21,050 bases of DNA from Phoronis ovalis (taxonomy: Eukaryota > Phoronida > Phoronidae). The translations under genes were made by a program, and so were the position numbers. Below, one piece after another: positions 1-12,500 of the stretch. The DNA is taken from contig JAOXYB010106714.1 in assembly GCA_028565635.1 (NCBI GenBank), forward strand, positions 1 to 21,050, given 5' to 3'. The first letter of the stretch is position 1, and each line of letters begins with the position of its first letter. The notes below the pieces were generated by a model. The model was not told where the DNA came from and searched no databases. It was given only the letters and a program-made list of their open reading frames with translations.

Positions 1-505
1 CTACCACAAGCTAAAATTTTGGATTGGGTTCCGCGGCACATCCCCGTAGTCAAAAAACCTTGAGTACCCCCCCCGGGGTAAATATACATGAAGATTAAGT
101 TTGATTTTGGCTTAGATCACTTCCAATATAGCTGAGTGGCTGCCATAGTTTCTTGTGGTAATTAAGCCATTTGTGCCTATATCTTGAAAACTCTGATAGA
201 TAGGGGCACTGTTGCATGTCAAACATCCTTGTGTGATTATTGTGCATTTGATGAGCATATGAACTTTGACCTTGACCTAATTAAATTTTTAATTGTTTCT
301 GAAAAGACAGCTTCTACATGAAAGGACCTTTGTTTGCAATCCATCTATCTTGTTCATATATGAGATGACCCTAATATTTTAGCTACTGTTGGTTTCAAGC
401 TATAATTATGTGGATCTCTTGTTTGTTATAATATTTCATATTGGTATTTTTTCTGATTACATGATACATTTGAATGTATAATTGCTGAAACTGTGCTACA
501 GTATG

Positions 506-541
506 GTATCGAAAAAATTGGCAGTATCAAAAAAGTTGGCA
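506..541. repeat. 18-bp tandem duplication
   Basis: GTATCGAAAAAATTGGCA (506-523) is followed directly by GTATCAAAAAAGTTGGCA (524-541), two mismatches in 18. The second copy contains the left arm of the 526-663 inverted repeat. Confidence 0.85.
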
Positions 542-663
542 AGTAATGGGTTGACTTTTGAAGTTTAAAATAGTATTTATAAATGCTAATGTTATGATAG
601 ATGAAATGCATAGGGAAGATGAACTGATTAATGCACAATATAGAAAGTGCCAACTTTTTTGAT
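526..663. repeat. 138-bp segment bounded by perfect 16-bp inverted repeats
   Basis: ATCAAAAAAGTTGGCA at 526-541 is the exact reverse complement of TGCCAACTTTTTTGAT at 648-663, with 106 bases between. This could be a very short non-autonomous transposon (MITE) or a chance foldback helped by the A/T run. No target-site duplication is evident, and no coding sequence lies inside. Confidence 0.6.
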
Positions 664-3365
664 TCATGGACAATGGCTTCAACAGACTCCTACCAAGACT
701 CACTTTCTGCGATTATATGATTTAAAAATATTTCGTAATTCCTGGTCATCGAACACAACATACAAGCGCACAAATTGAAATTATAATTATACTCCTAGAA
801 GAAATTTGTTTCTTTTTTATTTTTCAAAGTTAAGCTTGAAAATCACAAAGTGACATCATTTTCGATACCTTACTCTAGGGCTTAAGAAACATAACAATAT
901 TTAAAAAAAACAATCCACATCATCTCTAGCAGTCTGTCAATATATGTTTTAAACTAAATGCTGGCAACTTTTAATAAAAAAAATGCTCAAAAAATATCTG
1001 ATATATATAAACAGTAAGCTTTTTGTTTCTTGATCTTCAACAATTTGATAAGTATCTGGTCTTGTCCATTAGACTGTAGAAATCAGTTCCACAGACTACT
1101 GGTAATAAAAAACACCAGGTATAACTGCTATCAATTAACTTTTATCCTACAAAAGTAATTTATCCTGGCACCTAGACTGGACTCAGTCTGAATAATGATT
1201 ATTTTTTTTACTCAAATTGTCTAAAGTCATGATAAATTATACCTTTTCAATTGTGTAACTTATATTTAGTCATATTTAAATTTTGATAGTTTGATACCCC
1301 AAAATCCCAATTTTATATATTTTTATTTTCAGTACTAATAATGATCAATTTATTGATAGTACTGTTATAAATGACGAAATATGAGTAAAATTATCAAAAT
1401 TGTCAACTATCAACTATATTAAATCCTTATATAATTAGTCCTTCCAGGGGTCCTTCCTCAGCCTGTGGACAGGCTACCTGGCACCACAAATTTAGGAGAC
1501 TTGCTATATACTGAGTAGATAATAGACCCTGTAAAAGTCCAGAGACATGATTCGCTTGAATAGGTATATATAGATGTATCATGTTAGGCTTGAAGTAATT
1601 AATACATTAAAACCAATACAATGTTAATTGAAAGTTTTAATTACTGAAACCCAGTGGACTAATTAATTAGAAACCGAAAGGGTTCATTAGGAGGTTAATT
1701 AGATGTGTTCTCCTTGTAGGACGATTAAAGTTCCTTTAGTTGACAAATACAATTTGATTACTATTTCACTTTGGTAGTTTGAAGCAATGCATAATTTTTT
1801 TTTGTTAATTGTTAAAACAAGATTTTTGTACCAGTTGCATTACATTCAAGAACATGCACATTTATTTTATATAAAGATGCTATGATTTTTTAACCATTCG
1901 ATCGATATTCTATGATGCAGTCTTTTCAAAGTAACCCAAAGTTATCTAATTGCATCTTGACATTTAATTTTATGAATGAGTGTTGTGGTTCAAACATAAA
2001 TAATTCTTAACCTTCTCAATACATTTTGAATTTGGCGATGCATAACATGGTTGTAATGCAGGAAACTGCAAACGCTATCCAAAATATTCAGATAATATTT
2101 AATCAGCTGCATTAACGTATTAATTGTTTCATATTTCAGGAGTTGCACCCTCTGGTAAATTAAGTCACATCGCCCCGCTCATAATCGGCCCTCTGAACAT
2201 TTATTTTTGAAAAATCGCCCAGTATGATTATTTTAGAAAATAACATATGTTACAATTAGATAAAAGGCCTCTTGATATTTCAGGGTGTCTTGTAATATTT
2301 TGTTAAAATTAGAGTTTTTTGCAGCTAATTTGTTACAAGATTGTTTGACCTTAAAGTGAGATTCTAATTACTTCCTGCCATGAAAAAAAATCTGACAAAA
2401 AACTGTGTTGATATGTAGCTGGAATTTCTAATTTCAATTCCAACATTTATAACAGTAGCAGATGATTTCCTCTTTTTTGAAAAGCAATGTTGTTTATCTG
2501 ACACCAAACATTGCTAAACATAGATGTGTTTTACTGTTTTCTTTCCTGTTTTTTGTTTTGTTTTAGTTTGCTAATTAACCAGTATAGTTTTAAAACATAG
2601 CATCAACATCTTTATTGAAGCATATATGTCAAAACGTTTGATAAAGGTGACAAAAGAAATGTTTGTGTTGCATAAAAATAAGTTAGTTTATCCAGCCAAC
2701 CTGTTTGTTACATTTGTTATCAAAGTTCAATCTAAGTAAATAATTCAATGGAAAATAACAACATTAAAATTCTGTGTTTTACATAAAACATAATGGCAAG
2801 TGTTTAAAATTGCCCTACTCAATGTTTACAAGGCATCCCTCTGTTCATAATCCTGATATTCTGAGGTGACTTATTTCATGCACCTTAGACCTGCTGGCCA
2901 AGACAGCCTGACTAAACATTTAACATAAGTCATTAGTTTAAGAACAAATGCTCTTGAATGAATTTTATTGCTGGTGTTGTGCTTTTAAAAAAAAATTATT
3001 TTAAATGTTGTATACAATAAAAGTGCAAGGTGATCCAAAACTGTAGTAAAGCTATACTGCTATTTGTAAACAAGCTGTCATGACATGTACATATATACAT
3101 GTATGTTAAAAGTTTTTGTAATGTTGGTGTCAAACATAATTACTGGACTTAATTGTTGTAAAAAGTAATGGAATCCACACTTTATTAATTGAATACTCAA
3201 ATTTATACACCAGTAATGTCTCAATCCGAATTTCGGTTACAGCCAATGAGGACACTCAGAAATCTGCAGTATCACAGTCCTTGATGATTGCTGTTTGTAA
3301 TAAGATATATACATACAGTACCTATTCAAATGCAAGTAAAACATTTAAATTTTCTGTTATTTCAG

Positions 3366-3595
3366 AGGTTGGCCCTGTGACTGTTACAAAGGATCCAGAT
3401 GAATTTCAATACCAGCTTAGAGAGCTGTATGTTCAGGGAGGCGGAGATTGTCCTGAGATGAGCATTACTGCCATTAATCTTGCCTTAAATGTTTCTCTTC
3501 CAAATTCCTTTGTATATGTTTTTACCGATGCTCGCTCAAAGGATTTTGAGCTCACAGAACAAGTTCTTACCTTGATTCAACAAAAACAAAGTCAG
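3366..3595 (+). CDS. HMCN1: Hemicentin exon 1 of window: vWA domain, middle
   Basis: The exon follows a TTATTTCAG acceptor, enters in phase 1 (a codon begun upstream, probably Glu, as in EVGP) and ends in phase 0 at a GTGAGT donor. It encodes [20 protein letters not shown], then [12 protein letters not shown] and [11 protein letters not shown], ending QQKQSQ. The GGGDCPE loop and the Asp of VFTDA fit the metal-ion site (MIDAS) side of a vWA fold. The DxSxS strand that should precede them is not found in 1-3365, so at least one coding exon lies further upstream. The open frame runs on about 33 bases past the donor, but that tail has no homology to the family. Confidence 0.96.
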
Positions 3596-6500
3596 GTGAG
3601 TGTACAGGGTAACATGAAAGTAATGTGACAAATTTTGACATGTTGTTTCATATATTGAGGTTAATAGTTAGCTTCGAGTCCATTATCAGACTCTCTAGAG
3701 TAAACCATAGTTCTTGACTTCTGCTCCTGTTTCTTATATATATGCTCCACAAAACATATGCAAGAAATGCGTGCAGAACTGAAAGTCTGGGTTTACTCAG
3801 ACAGTGTGTCCCTGAAATCTATAACTATACATGTAATGCATAGACAAACATGAAGTTATATATATTGTTTGCGATGCACCAATATTACAAATTAGATTTC
3901 ATGAAACAAACCATTGTACATGGCCGGTCCCAAAAGTTATACTGGGGCGTCCAATGTTTATTGCTATGTGTAAAATCCAATAACTAATCTATGGGGGCTG
4001 ATTACCATCCTTGTAAATAGCAAATTCTATTTCTGCTTCTCCACCAAACCAGAAAATGGGGGTTAATTCGGACTTACTGGTTATAATAAAACAGCTATTC
4101 AAATTAAACTGACCAGAGAAACTGCATTGCTGTAAGACATATTTTTGTTAGCATAACATTTGTGTGTTCTTTGGTTAGACACACAACTTTCATTAAGTAC
4201 ATTTACTTGTAAATTCAATTCACATGTTGTGAGTATACTATAATAAACTAAAGCAACATGTCTATTAACTTTGGTAGTCCTATAAGCAGACAAAGTAACA
4301 AACTGTACGAAGCATTTATATGTGTAATAAGTGGTCTTACTATTGGAGAACCAAAAGAAATTTACTTCTGCTGCAGGCTCCCGACAACATCCAGTAATTA
4401 TAAAATTCAGCCTGTAACTATGAATTTTAAATACAAGAACAAGAAGACAGCAGTTATTGAAATCTAAAAGAGGTTTTCACACTGTTTTGAAAAAGGGTGT
4501 TTAAGTTTTCTGGAATGAAGCAACGAAGGTGGTGAATGAATCTTGTAACATGTGCGATAGAGAACTTTTAATTGAGATGCATTAATGACACAGACATGTT
4601 CAAGGTGACAATGTATGCATGTCCTGCAGAAATCTCTTGTAAAAGCAGGAAAAATCAAGAAATTTCCTCACTCCCCAAGTTGTTAGATTAGAATCCTCAG
4701 ATGTAAAATTAATCAGTACACTTAAACATGAGAAAATTATGAGATTAAGTAAGTATTGACACAAATGTTTGGTAACATACATTATTTTTTAATGTCTTAA
4801 TCAGCTTTATCAAGGTATCCATCTGGTGTTTCACTTTGCTCACTGGATTTAAACAGCAAAAAATAAAATCAGTGAATTTAATCGTGCATTTTATATAGCC
4901 ATTAAAGCTCTAATCAAAACAAAAGCAAGTTTACTAGTGTACAAAGAAAGAAGAATGGCTTAAACCACTATATTGCTATAATTGCAGATCTACCATCATA
5001 AGTACATGATTCCAAAAATAATGTTTTTCATTAGGTTTAACCTCAGTTTAGTGTTGCATACTTAAGCTACATGCTAATTATCACCGTTTATTACACTGTA
5101 CTTTTCTTGCCTAAAACCACACCCCAATTAAGCTAAAAAAACTGACAGAGATAATTTTGATGATTTACACCAGAAATAACACTGTTTCAATAGCAACATG
5201 TCAAAATAATAAAACAGTCTTAACCCTCCTTTGTTCTCTAACCCTTTGAATACACTGTCAATACCAAGAGGCATTTCCACCCATTTGCAATGTACTATAT
5301 ATTCGTTATCTCAAGTAGGCTTTGACAGTAGTGTCACAGTCATGCTGGCAAAAATGCAATGGTGTAAATTTCTGTGAAAAATGAAACTTATTATAATAAC
5401 ATGCTCGGAGCTCTTGAACACCTACATACACACTTCAGTATATTGCAGTAATAACACCATGTGGGGCTTTTCATGTTTTTAAAATTAAGGAATTGTGATT
5501 GTTATCACTTTTGTTTGAAAACAGTACATTTAATAATTAAAACAAAAGCTCAGATTAATAAATTGTGGTTTTTTTCCAGACAGTACTGTCTATTTGTTGG
5601 TGCCCAATTCATCATATGTAGTAGTTGTGTGTTGCCTCTAGATATCAGTGTTGATATTTTGATAAAGATATGAAGTGGTAGAATTTGTAAAGCCTTAAAA
5701 TTGTTGGTTAGAACACTTAACAAAGATGATAGGATTTGTCTGTTTTGTATTCTTGATTAACAATGGTATTTCTTAAGTTATGTTGACTGCATTGTGAAGT
5801 TGTACTCAAAAAAGAATATATTTTGTTATTTTCTTTCTGTTGATTAATGAAGTATAATTGAAGAAGTGGAAAGAACATAATTTAGAATACAAATTGTCTT
5901 CAGGTCTAAGGGACCAACTGAGTAGCTCCAAGGGGCCAGTCAGAAAGTTGGACACGCATGTTCGTTACAAAAAACAGGGTGAAAGGTTACATTACAGGGA
6001 ATAAAATACCTCAGAAATGTATAAAAAAAACAATTCTAGATAAAAGGGTGTGTTTTTACTATCTCGGTCCCAAAATTGAAATAGGATATAGTTTTTGGAA
6101 GTCAGTTTGTTTCGAAAAAAAAGGCATCAAAAAACATGATTGTTCCGATCCGTTTCCTCAACTTGAATACCAGATGAAAAGGGTTGGTTCCACAAAGGGA
6201 AGGAATTTTGAGCTCATAGTGTCCCCAAAAAGGGTATAAATTGTGAGGTCATGGGTCCCTAAAAGGATTTCTGTAATTTTTATCCTTTATAACAGACATT
6301 AATTGGTACCCAACTCTTCTTACTCATCCCCCGGGTGGAATAATGTGTAATGAAAGAAAATGTAACTTGTAACCTGCAAATAGAATACTATGATGATTGG
6401 AAGCAGTCCAAAAATGTCGAAAATATAGATAAGCATATATAGCTGATGAAAATATACCTTGTGATGTTTAAATACCTTTAATATGTGTGCTGTCTTTAGG

Positions 6501-9500
6501 TTGTATTTGTAATGACTGGTGACTGTGGCAATACATCTCATCCTGGGTACAAGGCATATGAACAGATTGCTTCAACCAGCTCTGGACAGGTGTTTTTATT
6601 GAAAAAATCGCAAGTTAATGAGGTATGATGTTTTTGAATATTTTGCATTGTTTGTGTGTTGGGGAATCCTCATCCACAAGAAAGATCTTTATAATACATT
6701 TCATATATTTTATTGTGTAAGTTGGCTACTTTGAAAAAATGCTGTTTTTGTCCAACATACAATTAAATTGACAAAAAAGGAGTATTGAATGTTCACTATT
6801 GACTATCCATGTGGTTTTAAATGATTAGTGCAGTAGGTGCTAAAAAATGTACAGTGCTAGGTATATACCAAAAACCTATAATTGTATAGTTACATATTCT
6901 GTGTTCTTGTATTTAAATTGGTATTTTCTAATAAAAAAAATATTTAAAAGTTCTATTTTAACTGTTTTAATATTATTTTTACAGATTTTGGAATTTGTGC
7001 GTGTAGCTGTTCAGTCCAGAAAAGTGAACTTGCTCTCCACGGATCGTGAAAATGGTGATACTCAAGACTTTACACTGCCAATTGATTCCAAACTTCAAGA
7101 ATTCACTATTTCACTTAGTGGTGATAATCCAGTGATCACAATAAGAGACCCAGAAGGTGAGTCATGATATCTAAAAATTAATAATTATTTTCTGGCTTCG
7201 ATAATAATCAATATATTTTGTAGTTCAGCCGGCGGTAGCTACAGTGTTTTATTGTTTAAGTGGTTGAGTTAGAACTAGAAAAAACTAGAGTGATATTTGA
7301 TTAAACTGATAATATCAGATCCAAATTAATAAAATCAAATTGATACAGAAATCAAGCTGTTTCCACTGCCTAGCTAAAAAGGTATTGCTAGAAGTATTGG
7401 AATCACTCTTTTTGTAGTCAATTTAAGTATTTTGTCTGATGTAGGAAATAGATGTTTGGTACAGGTATACATTAACAATTGCTACAAAACACACTGTTTT
7501 AATTAAAATTAACCTATTTTTTGATATGTGGGTAAAAAATTTGTGAAGTTTATACATGTTCAAAACACATTTTCTTCAACTGAACAACTTTTATGTAGCT
7601 TGTAAATGCTTCATGTATATTTGGGTAACACTGCAAAAGTTCACTTTGACCTGCAGATGTAAAAATCGCCAATGTTTGACACAATTTACAGTTCCATTAC
7701 AAGTATACAAGTTTGGGTTCATGTATTTCATATTGCTGTAATTTCCAAATTTTGATTTCTCCTGTATTGTCAAGTATTACTTCACGCACTACAATTTAAT
7801 GTAATGTTTAACACGCCAGAATTTATGTAAAAGTGTCCTCGATTAAGGTAAATTTGCTTGAAAAACTCTGAAAAATAATGTTTCATGACGACTGGTATAA
7901 GGACACAATTGATTTTCCCATCCATTTGTATAGTAAATTCATGTAATTTAAATCATTATAAATATTTCCCAAACATTACGCGAAGAAAATGACATGTTAA
8001 GAACTGAAGATTATTATGTATACTACTCCCAGTTAATTTTTTGTGCAGCCATGACCCATGACCACCAAATTTTTTTGCTATTCCACTATGTAGACTACCC
8101 CCAGGAAAATGCAACCTAACAACTGACAAAATTCATAGCTTTGCCCTAGCTCAAATAATCCTATCAAATTTTGGTTTATTTTACTTTAAAAAGCTAATAT
8201 TAGTTTCAATCTGTTGTACAGTGATGTACCTATCAAACAGAAACAAAAAAAAAAAGCCAGCGCCAAGGAGGAAAAAAGAAAAAATCATAAATTTAAGGTT
8301 GACGGACTTCTTCCAGCACAGCCAGACCACTCCGCCACCACTGCGGTTACATCAATTGTGACCTTACGCCAACTACATTAGATGTCATTCTAAAGTATTA
8401 AGGATAAATGATTTTATGATTTGAAATTTGATTAATATATTATGAATTAATTGTTATTTCTTGGTTCATAGGTAAAAAAGTTTCAACAAGACGACAAGGA
8501 TTAAAGATTTTACTTGACTTAAAAAATGTCCTCATTTACACTGTGAAAAAGCCTAAACCTGGAAAGTGGACATTTCATGTTTCGAGCAGCAGTTTACACA
8601 CTCTTCGTGTTACTGGCCTCAGTTCTCTAGACTTTGCCCACAGATTTAACAGACATCCTACAACTGATTTAAAAAAAGGACACCGCAGGCCTGTTAGAGG
8701 TTAGTATATACATGTACGTATTACAGTACAGGTGCTTTGATTGGTTAGTTTACATCATCTGATCAGACCTGTCAAGTCTCATGCATTCTTACATAATGTT
8801 CATCATTCCAACTTGAAAGCTCTGCGGATCTGAGATGGAGCCTAACAAAATAATACAAATCCTTACTGCATGGAGTATATAGCTCTTTAACATTGAATGT
8901 ATAATTATTCAAAAATATATTCTTTGTTTCTAAATAGTAGTGTGTCATGTGTGACTTTGTCTTGCTGATTGTTTGAGATTTCATGTTTTTTTACAGAAAT
9001 TCTGACATACACTTTGCTGAATGCTACTGACTTACCGCCACCTGGCCGGTTCTCCAGGCTCGCTCTGATGGATTTGCATGGTCAAGAACTATTGCAAGTT
9101 CCTGTTGAGCAAACTGAAAAATACTATTTATACAATGCTACTGCATTTTTACCTCCGAAAGAATACTTTTATCTGAAGGTTTGTATTATCTGGCACATCT
9201 TTTAAAGCTTTTTGTCCACTTTCATAAGTTCTAGCTTTTGAGCCAACATTTATTTGGAAGAATATGTGATGAATGGATCTTAATACTAGATAAAAAATTA
9301 TGTGAAAATGAGAAAATTTGCAAATGTCATTGAATTCTGCAGAGGTGTAGCCTACACATAAGAAAAATCTGTAACTAGTTCATAATGCTTTGAATAAAAG
9401 TTTATTTACTTAATGTGCCAACAAAAGAAATGAAAGTAAATCCAAGCTAGTTTTGATCATATGGTATTTATGTAATTTGGCGGCAAAATTCATTATAAAA

Positions 9501-12500
9501 ATATTTACTTAAAAATATCTGATTTGACAATTTGCATTGCCTGTTTATTTTGCATATTAAGGTTGAAGGAACAGACTCGTTGGGTTATCCATTTCAAAGA
9601 ACCACACCAACTGCTATAAGTGCCATTGTTCCTCCTAAGCCAGCTGTGTATATGCCGGAAGTCACCGTTGGTCACTATGACCAGCCTGCTACCATAATCT
9701 GTGAAGTAGAAAGCTTGATTCCTTTCCATGTCCAGTGGTACAGAGATGGCGTGGAAGTTGGTAATACATTATACTACAGGTTAGAAAACAGTACTTGCTT
9801 ACAACTGAGAATTTGACAGAAAAGTGTGCTATTTGGGAGCTGTCTGTAGCTCACCTGTGCCTTTTTGTAGAAAATGGTTTCATTCTTTCTATTTTATGCT
9901 TTTAATAAGTTTAGTTTTATTAATTTGAACCTAGGGTATATAATATATATCATAGATAGAACTGATTCAGAACACTTGTTGAATTGATAATATTGTTAAC
10001 TTTTACCAGTAACTGAAACAGAATTTATGTTTGAATTACTTTTGATGTGTTTATACCATGATGTCTGAGCTCTTGTACATCTGTAACAGCAATATCTTCT
10101 GCTTTTAGAGAGTCTGCTGATGCTACATATACTATAGATAAATCTTCATTAGCCGATGAGGGCCACTTTAAATGCAACGCTACAAGCAAAACTGGCTGGG
10201 GAGCCAGGAGTACGTTCTTGGATGTCACAGGTAGGCATGTTAATATTACTTCAAAGTGGTTTGTAAAATATATACAGTATAATGTTTCCATGACAATAAC
10301 GGCTCTACAATGGCAGGTGCTATTTATTTAGAGAAAATTAAAGAATATACTGTATCGACAAATTTCATATATTTTGATAAAAACATTAACAATTGATAAC
10401 AAGTGTATTGTAGTTATAATTGAAACTGTAACTCAGTTACTGTAACACTTAAAAAGTGTGATTATTTATAATTATGAAAACTGTAAAAAATTTCAATTTC
10501 AGATCCTCCTCCTGAAGTCATGGCACCCGCCAATATCTCAACACTTCCCAAATACGACGTCATTTTAACCTGTATTGCAAAGAGTAATGTTCCTTACAAT
10601 ATGACATGGTATCGAACAGATACTGGAGAACAGTTGACAAAGGGAGAGAGAATTGTAATTTTTAATAATGGATCAATAAAAATCAGGTAATTTCTGAATT
10701 TAAGAACAAATAGTATCAGATGCAACCCTGAAAAAGAAAATCATTTTGCATATCTTCTAAGTAAAACATTTGGATATCAATCAGCCAATTGGAAGAAATT
10801 AAAGGTGTTGAAACAACTTTTAAGTATGTATTAAAAATATGTATTTGAGGCAAACAAACGTTTAATTCACATAATGTTGTCATGTCAGTGGTCTTAAAGA
10901 CATTCATTAACTAATTTGGCTATTAATTGGGGAAAAATTTCAGCAGCGTAGGCAAAAAAAATATACACATTTTCTTTTAATTAAGTCAGATACATCAGTT
11001 TGTTTTCATTCATCATAAGATTCTGAAATTACTATGAAACAGAAATCTCCAGCAAACTTTTCATCAGAATAATAAATGAGGCTTTCGAAAACAGCCTTTT
11101 CATTTTAGAAATATCCCACATTAGTTAACAATTATCCCGTTGAAAGTGTTGTTCTAACATATCTCATAAGATATTGGTTATTCATATATCACTCGGGAAT
11201 TCCAAAAGTTAATATACTGTAAGTGCAGGTCCATAAAAAATGAATGTGCTAGATATACTAAAACTTTTTATAAATGAGATTAGATTTACCTAGATTATCT
11301 GCTGGTGGATTTTTTTAAATACATATTTACAAGTGTGTAATAAAAGCTGTGTGTTTTTTCTATAATGCTTGATCATCACTCTTAAATTTTATTTTCGCAG
11401 GAGAGTCAATAATGAAGATGAAGGTCTGTACACATGCAGAGCAAGTAACATTGGTGGATCTACTGAGCAAACTCTTTTTCTGCGAGTTGGTCGTAAGTAG
11501 CACATACATAAGTTATTAGAATGTTAAATACAGGAAGATTCCTTTTAAGCTTAGTCAGCTATTATTTCTTTGACTAAAAAACTGCTTTTAAAGTATTATT
11601 ACATGTCTAACCTTTACATGAACACTCATATTTTTGGGGAAAATATGTGAAATAACAGTAACAGTTTGAATTTGATCATAATTGGATTTTCCCATTTTAA
11701 GTTTGATTAATATTTAATTTTACAGAGGCCCCTATTGCCAGGGCTATACCTCCAGTTACTCAGTTTGTAACTGGGCAAACAGTGGAAATCGTATGTGTAG
11801 CTGATGCATATCCTCCGGCACAATTTGTCTGGAGACGAGGGAGACATGTTGTTAAAAGCAAAAAGGGTGTTTTAACATTGCGTAGATTGGTCAGAGGTAA
11901 CAAAGGAGAGTACCGTTGTCAGGCATATAACGCAGCTGGCCAGGATTGGGTAACAGCTAAACTGGAATATATTGGTAAGTACGGGATGATTGAATAATAC
12001 AGCTTCAAATATTCAAATGTTTTTAAATAAGAATGAAGATTAATGTAATATATTAAGTTATTTCCAGTCACCTTGTTTTCTTGAATACTAAATGATGAAA
12101 ACAAAATTTAGAATTTTGGTTATGTGATGTTGTATAAGCTCTGAATAATGTTACTATTTCCTTTGTTATGTTAACATTTTATGTGGTTTAGTACGATAAT
12201 GACTTAGTGCTTTATATTTACTACAAATTATATTTACTTGTTTCCTGTGATATATTGAAGTCTTTTCTAGCACTACTGAAGATGTATAAAATAACTTCAA
12301 ACTCACTCCTGATTGATGTCCACCTGCTGTCAGTAGATTCACTTTGTATAAGAATATTCAGTCCTCTTTTGTAAATAACAGCATTCTTTTTTAGAGGCAC
12401 CAGTTCTTTCTGAAACAGAAAAGACGCTTCTTATAGCCAATGGAGACACAGCTTCACTGCGTTGCCAAGCAACTGGTATTCCCACTCCGAACATCACATG

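Larger units (their letters stand above)
1..3365 (+). other. Upstream non-coding sequence, probably a long early intron
   Basis: No exon of the gene, promoter or other gene could be supported here. Exon 1 of the window enters in phase 1, so this stretch ends as an intron. The missing vWA strand with the DxSxS motif was looked for and not seen, so the intron probably extends past the left edge. It is AT-rich and holds old repeat debris: a C-rich block near 65-80, a bounded inverted repeat at 526-663, a short GC-richer patch at about 2140-2225, and homopolymer A and T runs. Confidence 0.6.
3596..6499 (+). other. Intron 1 of window, 2.9 kb
   Basis: It runs from GTGAGT to TTTAG between the two vWA exons and is the longest complete intron here. 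It contains an imperfect hairpin at about 3687-3807 and a repeat-like block at about 5900-6340. Short open frames inside (for example around 4258, 5461 and 5958) have no recognisable domain and no flanking gene signals. Confidence 0.85.

Noticed and set aside
4258-4467. 69-codon open frame as a small gene in intron 1
   Set aside because: No recognisable domain, no splice or promoter context and AT-rich intron composition; length is within chance.
5958-6239. 93-codon open frame as a possible gene
   Set aside because: It lies in a repeat-like block inside an intron. The translation is Lys-rich and without domain, signal or homology, and it repeats the surrounding GGTCCC/AAAAGG words.
8300-8352. 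A functional tRNA gene on the minus strand
   Set aside because: Only a box-A-like 5' arm is present; no anticodon stem, T-arm or box B can be drawn.
10025-10291. 88-codon minus-strand frame
   Set aside because: Antisense shadow of exon 7 (Ig1), which is well supported on the plus strand.
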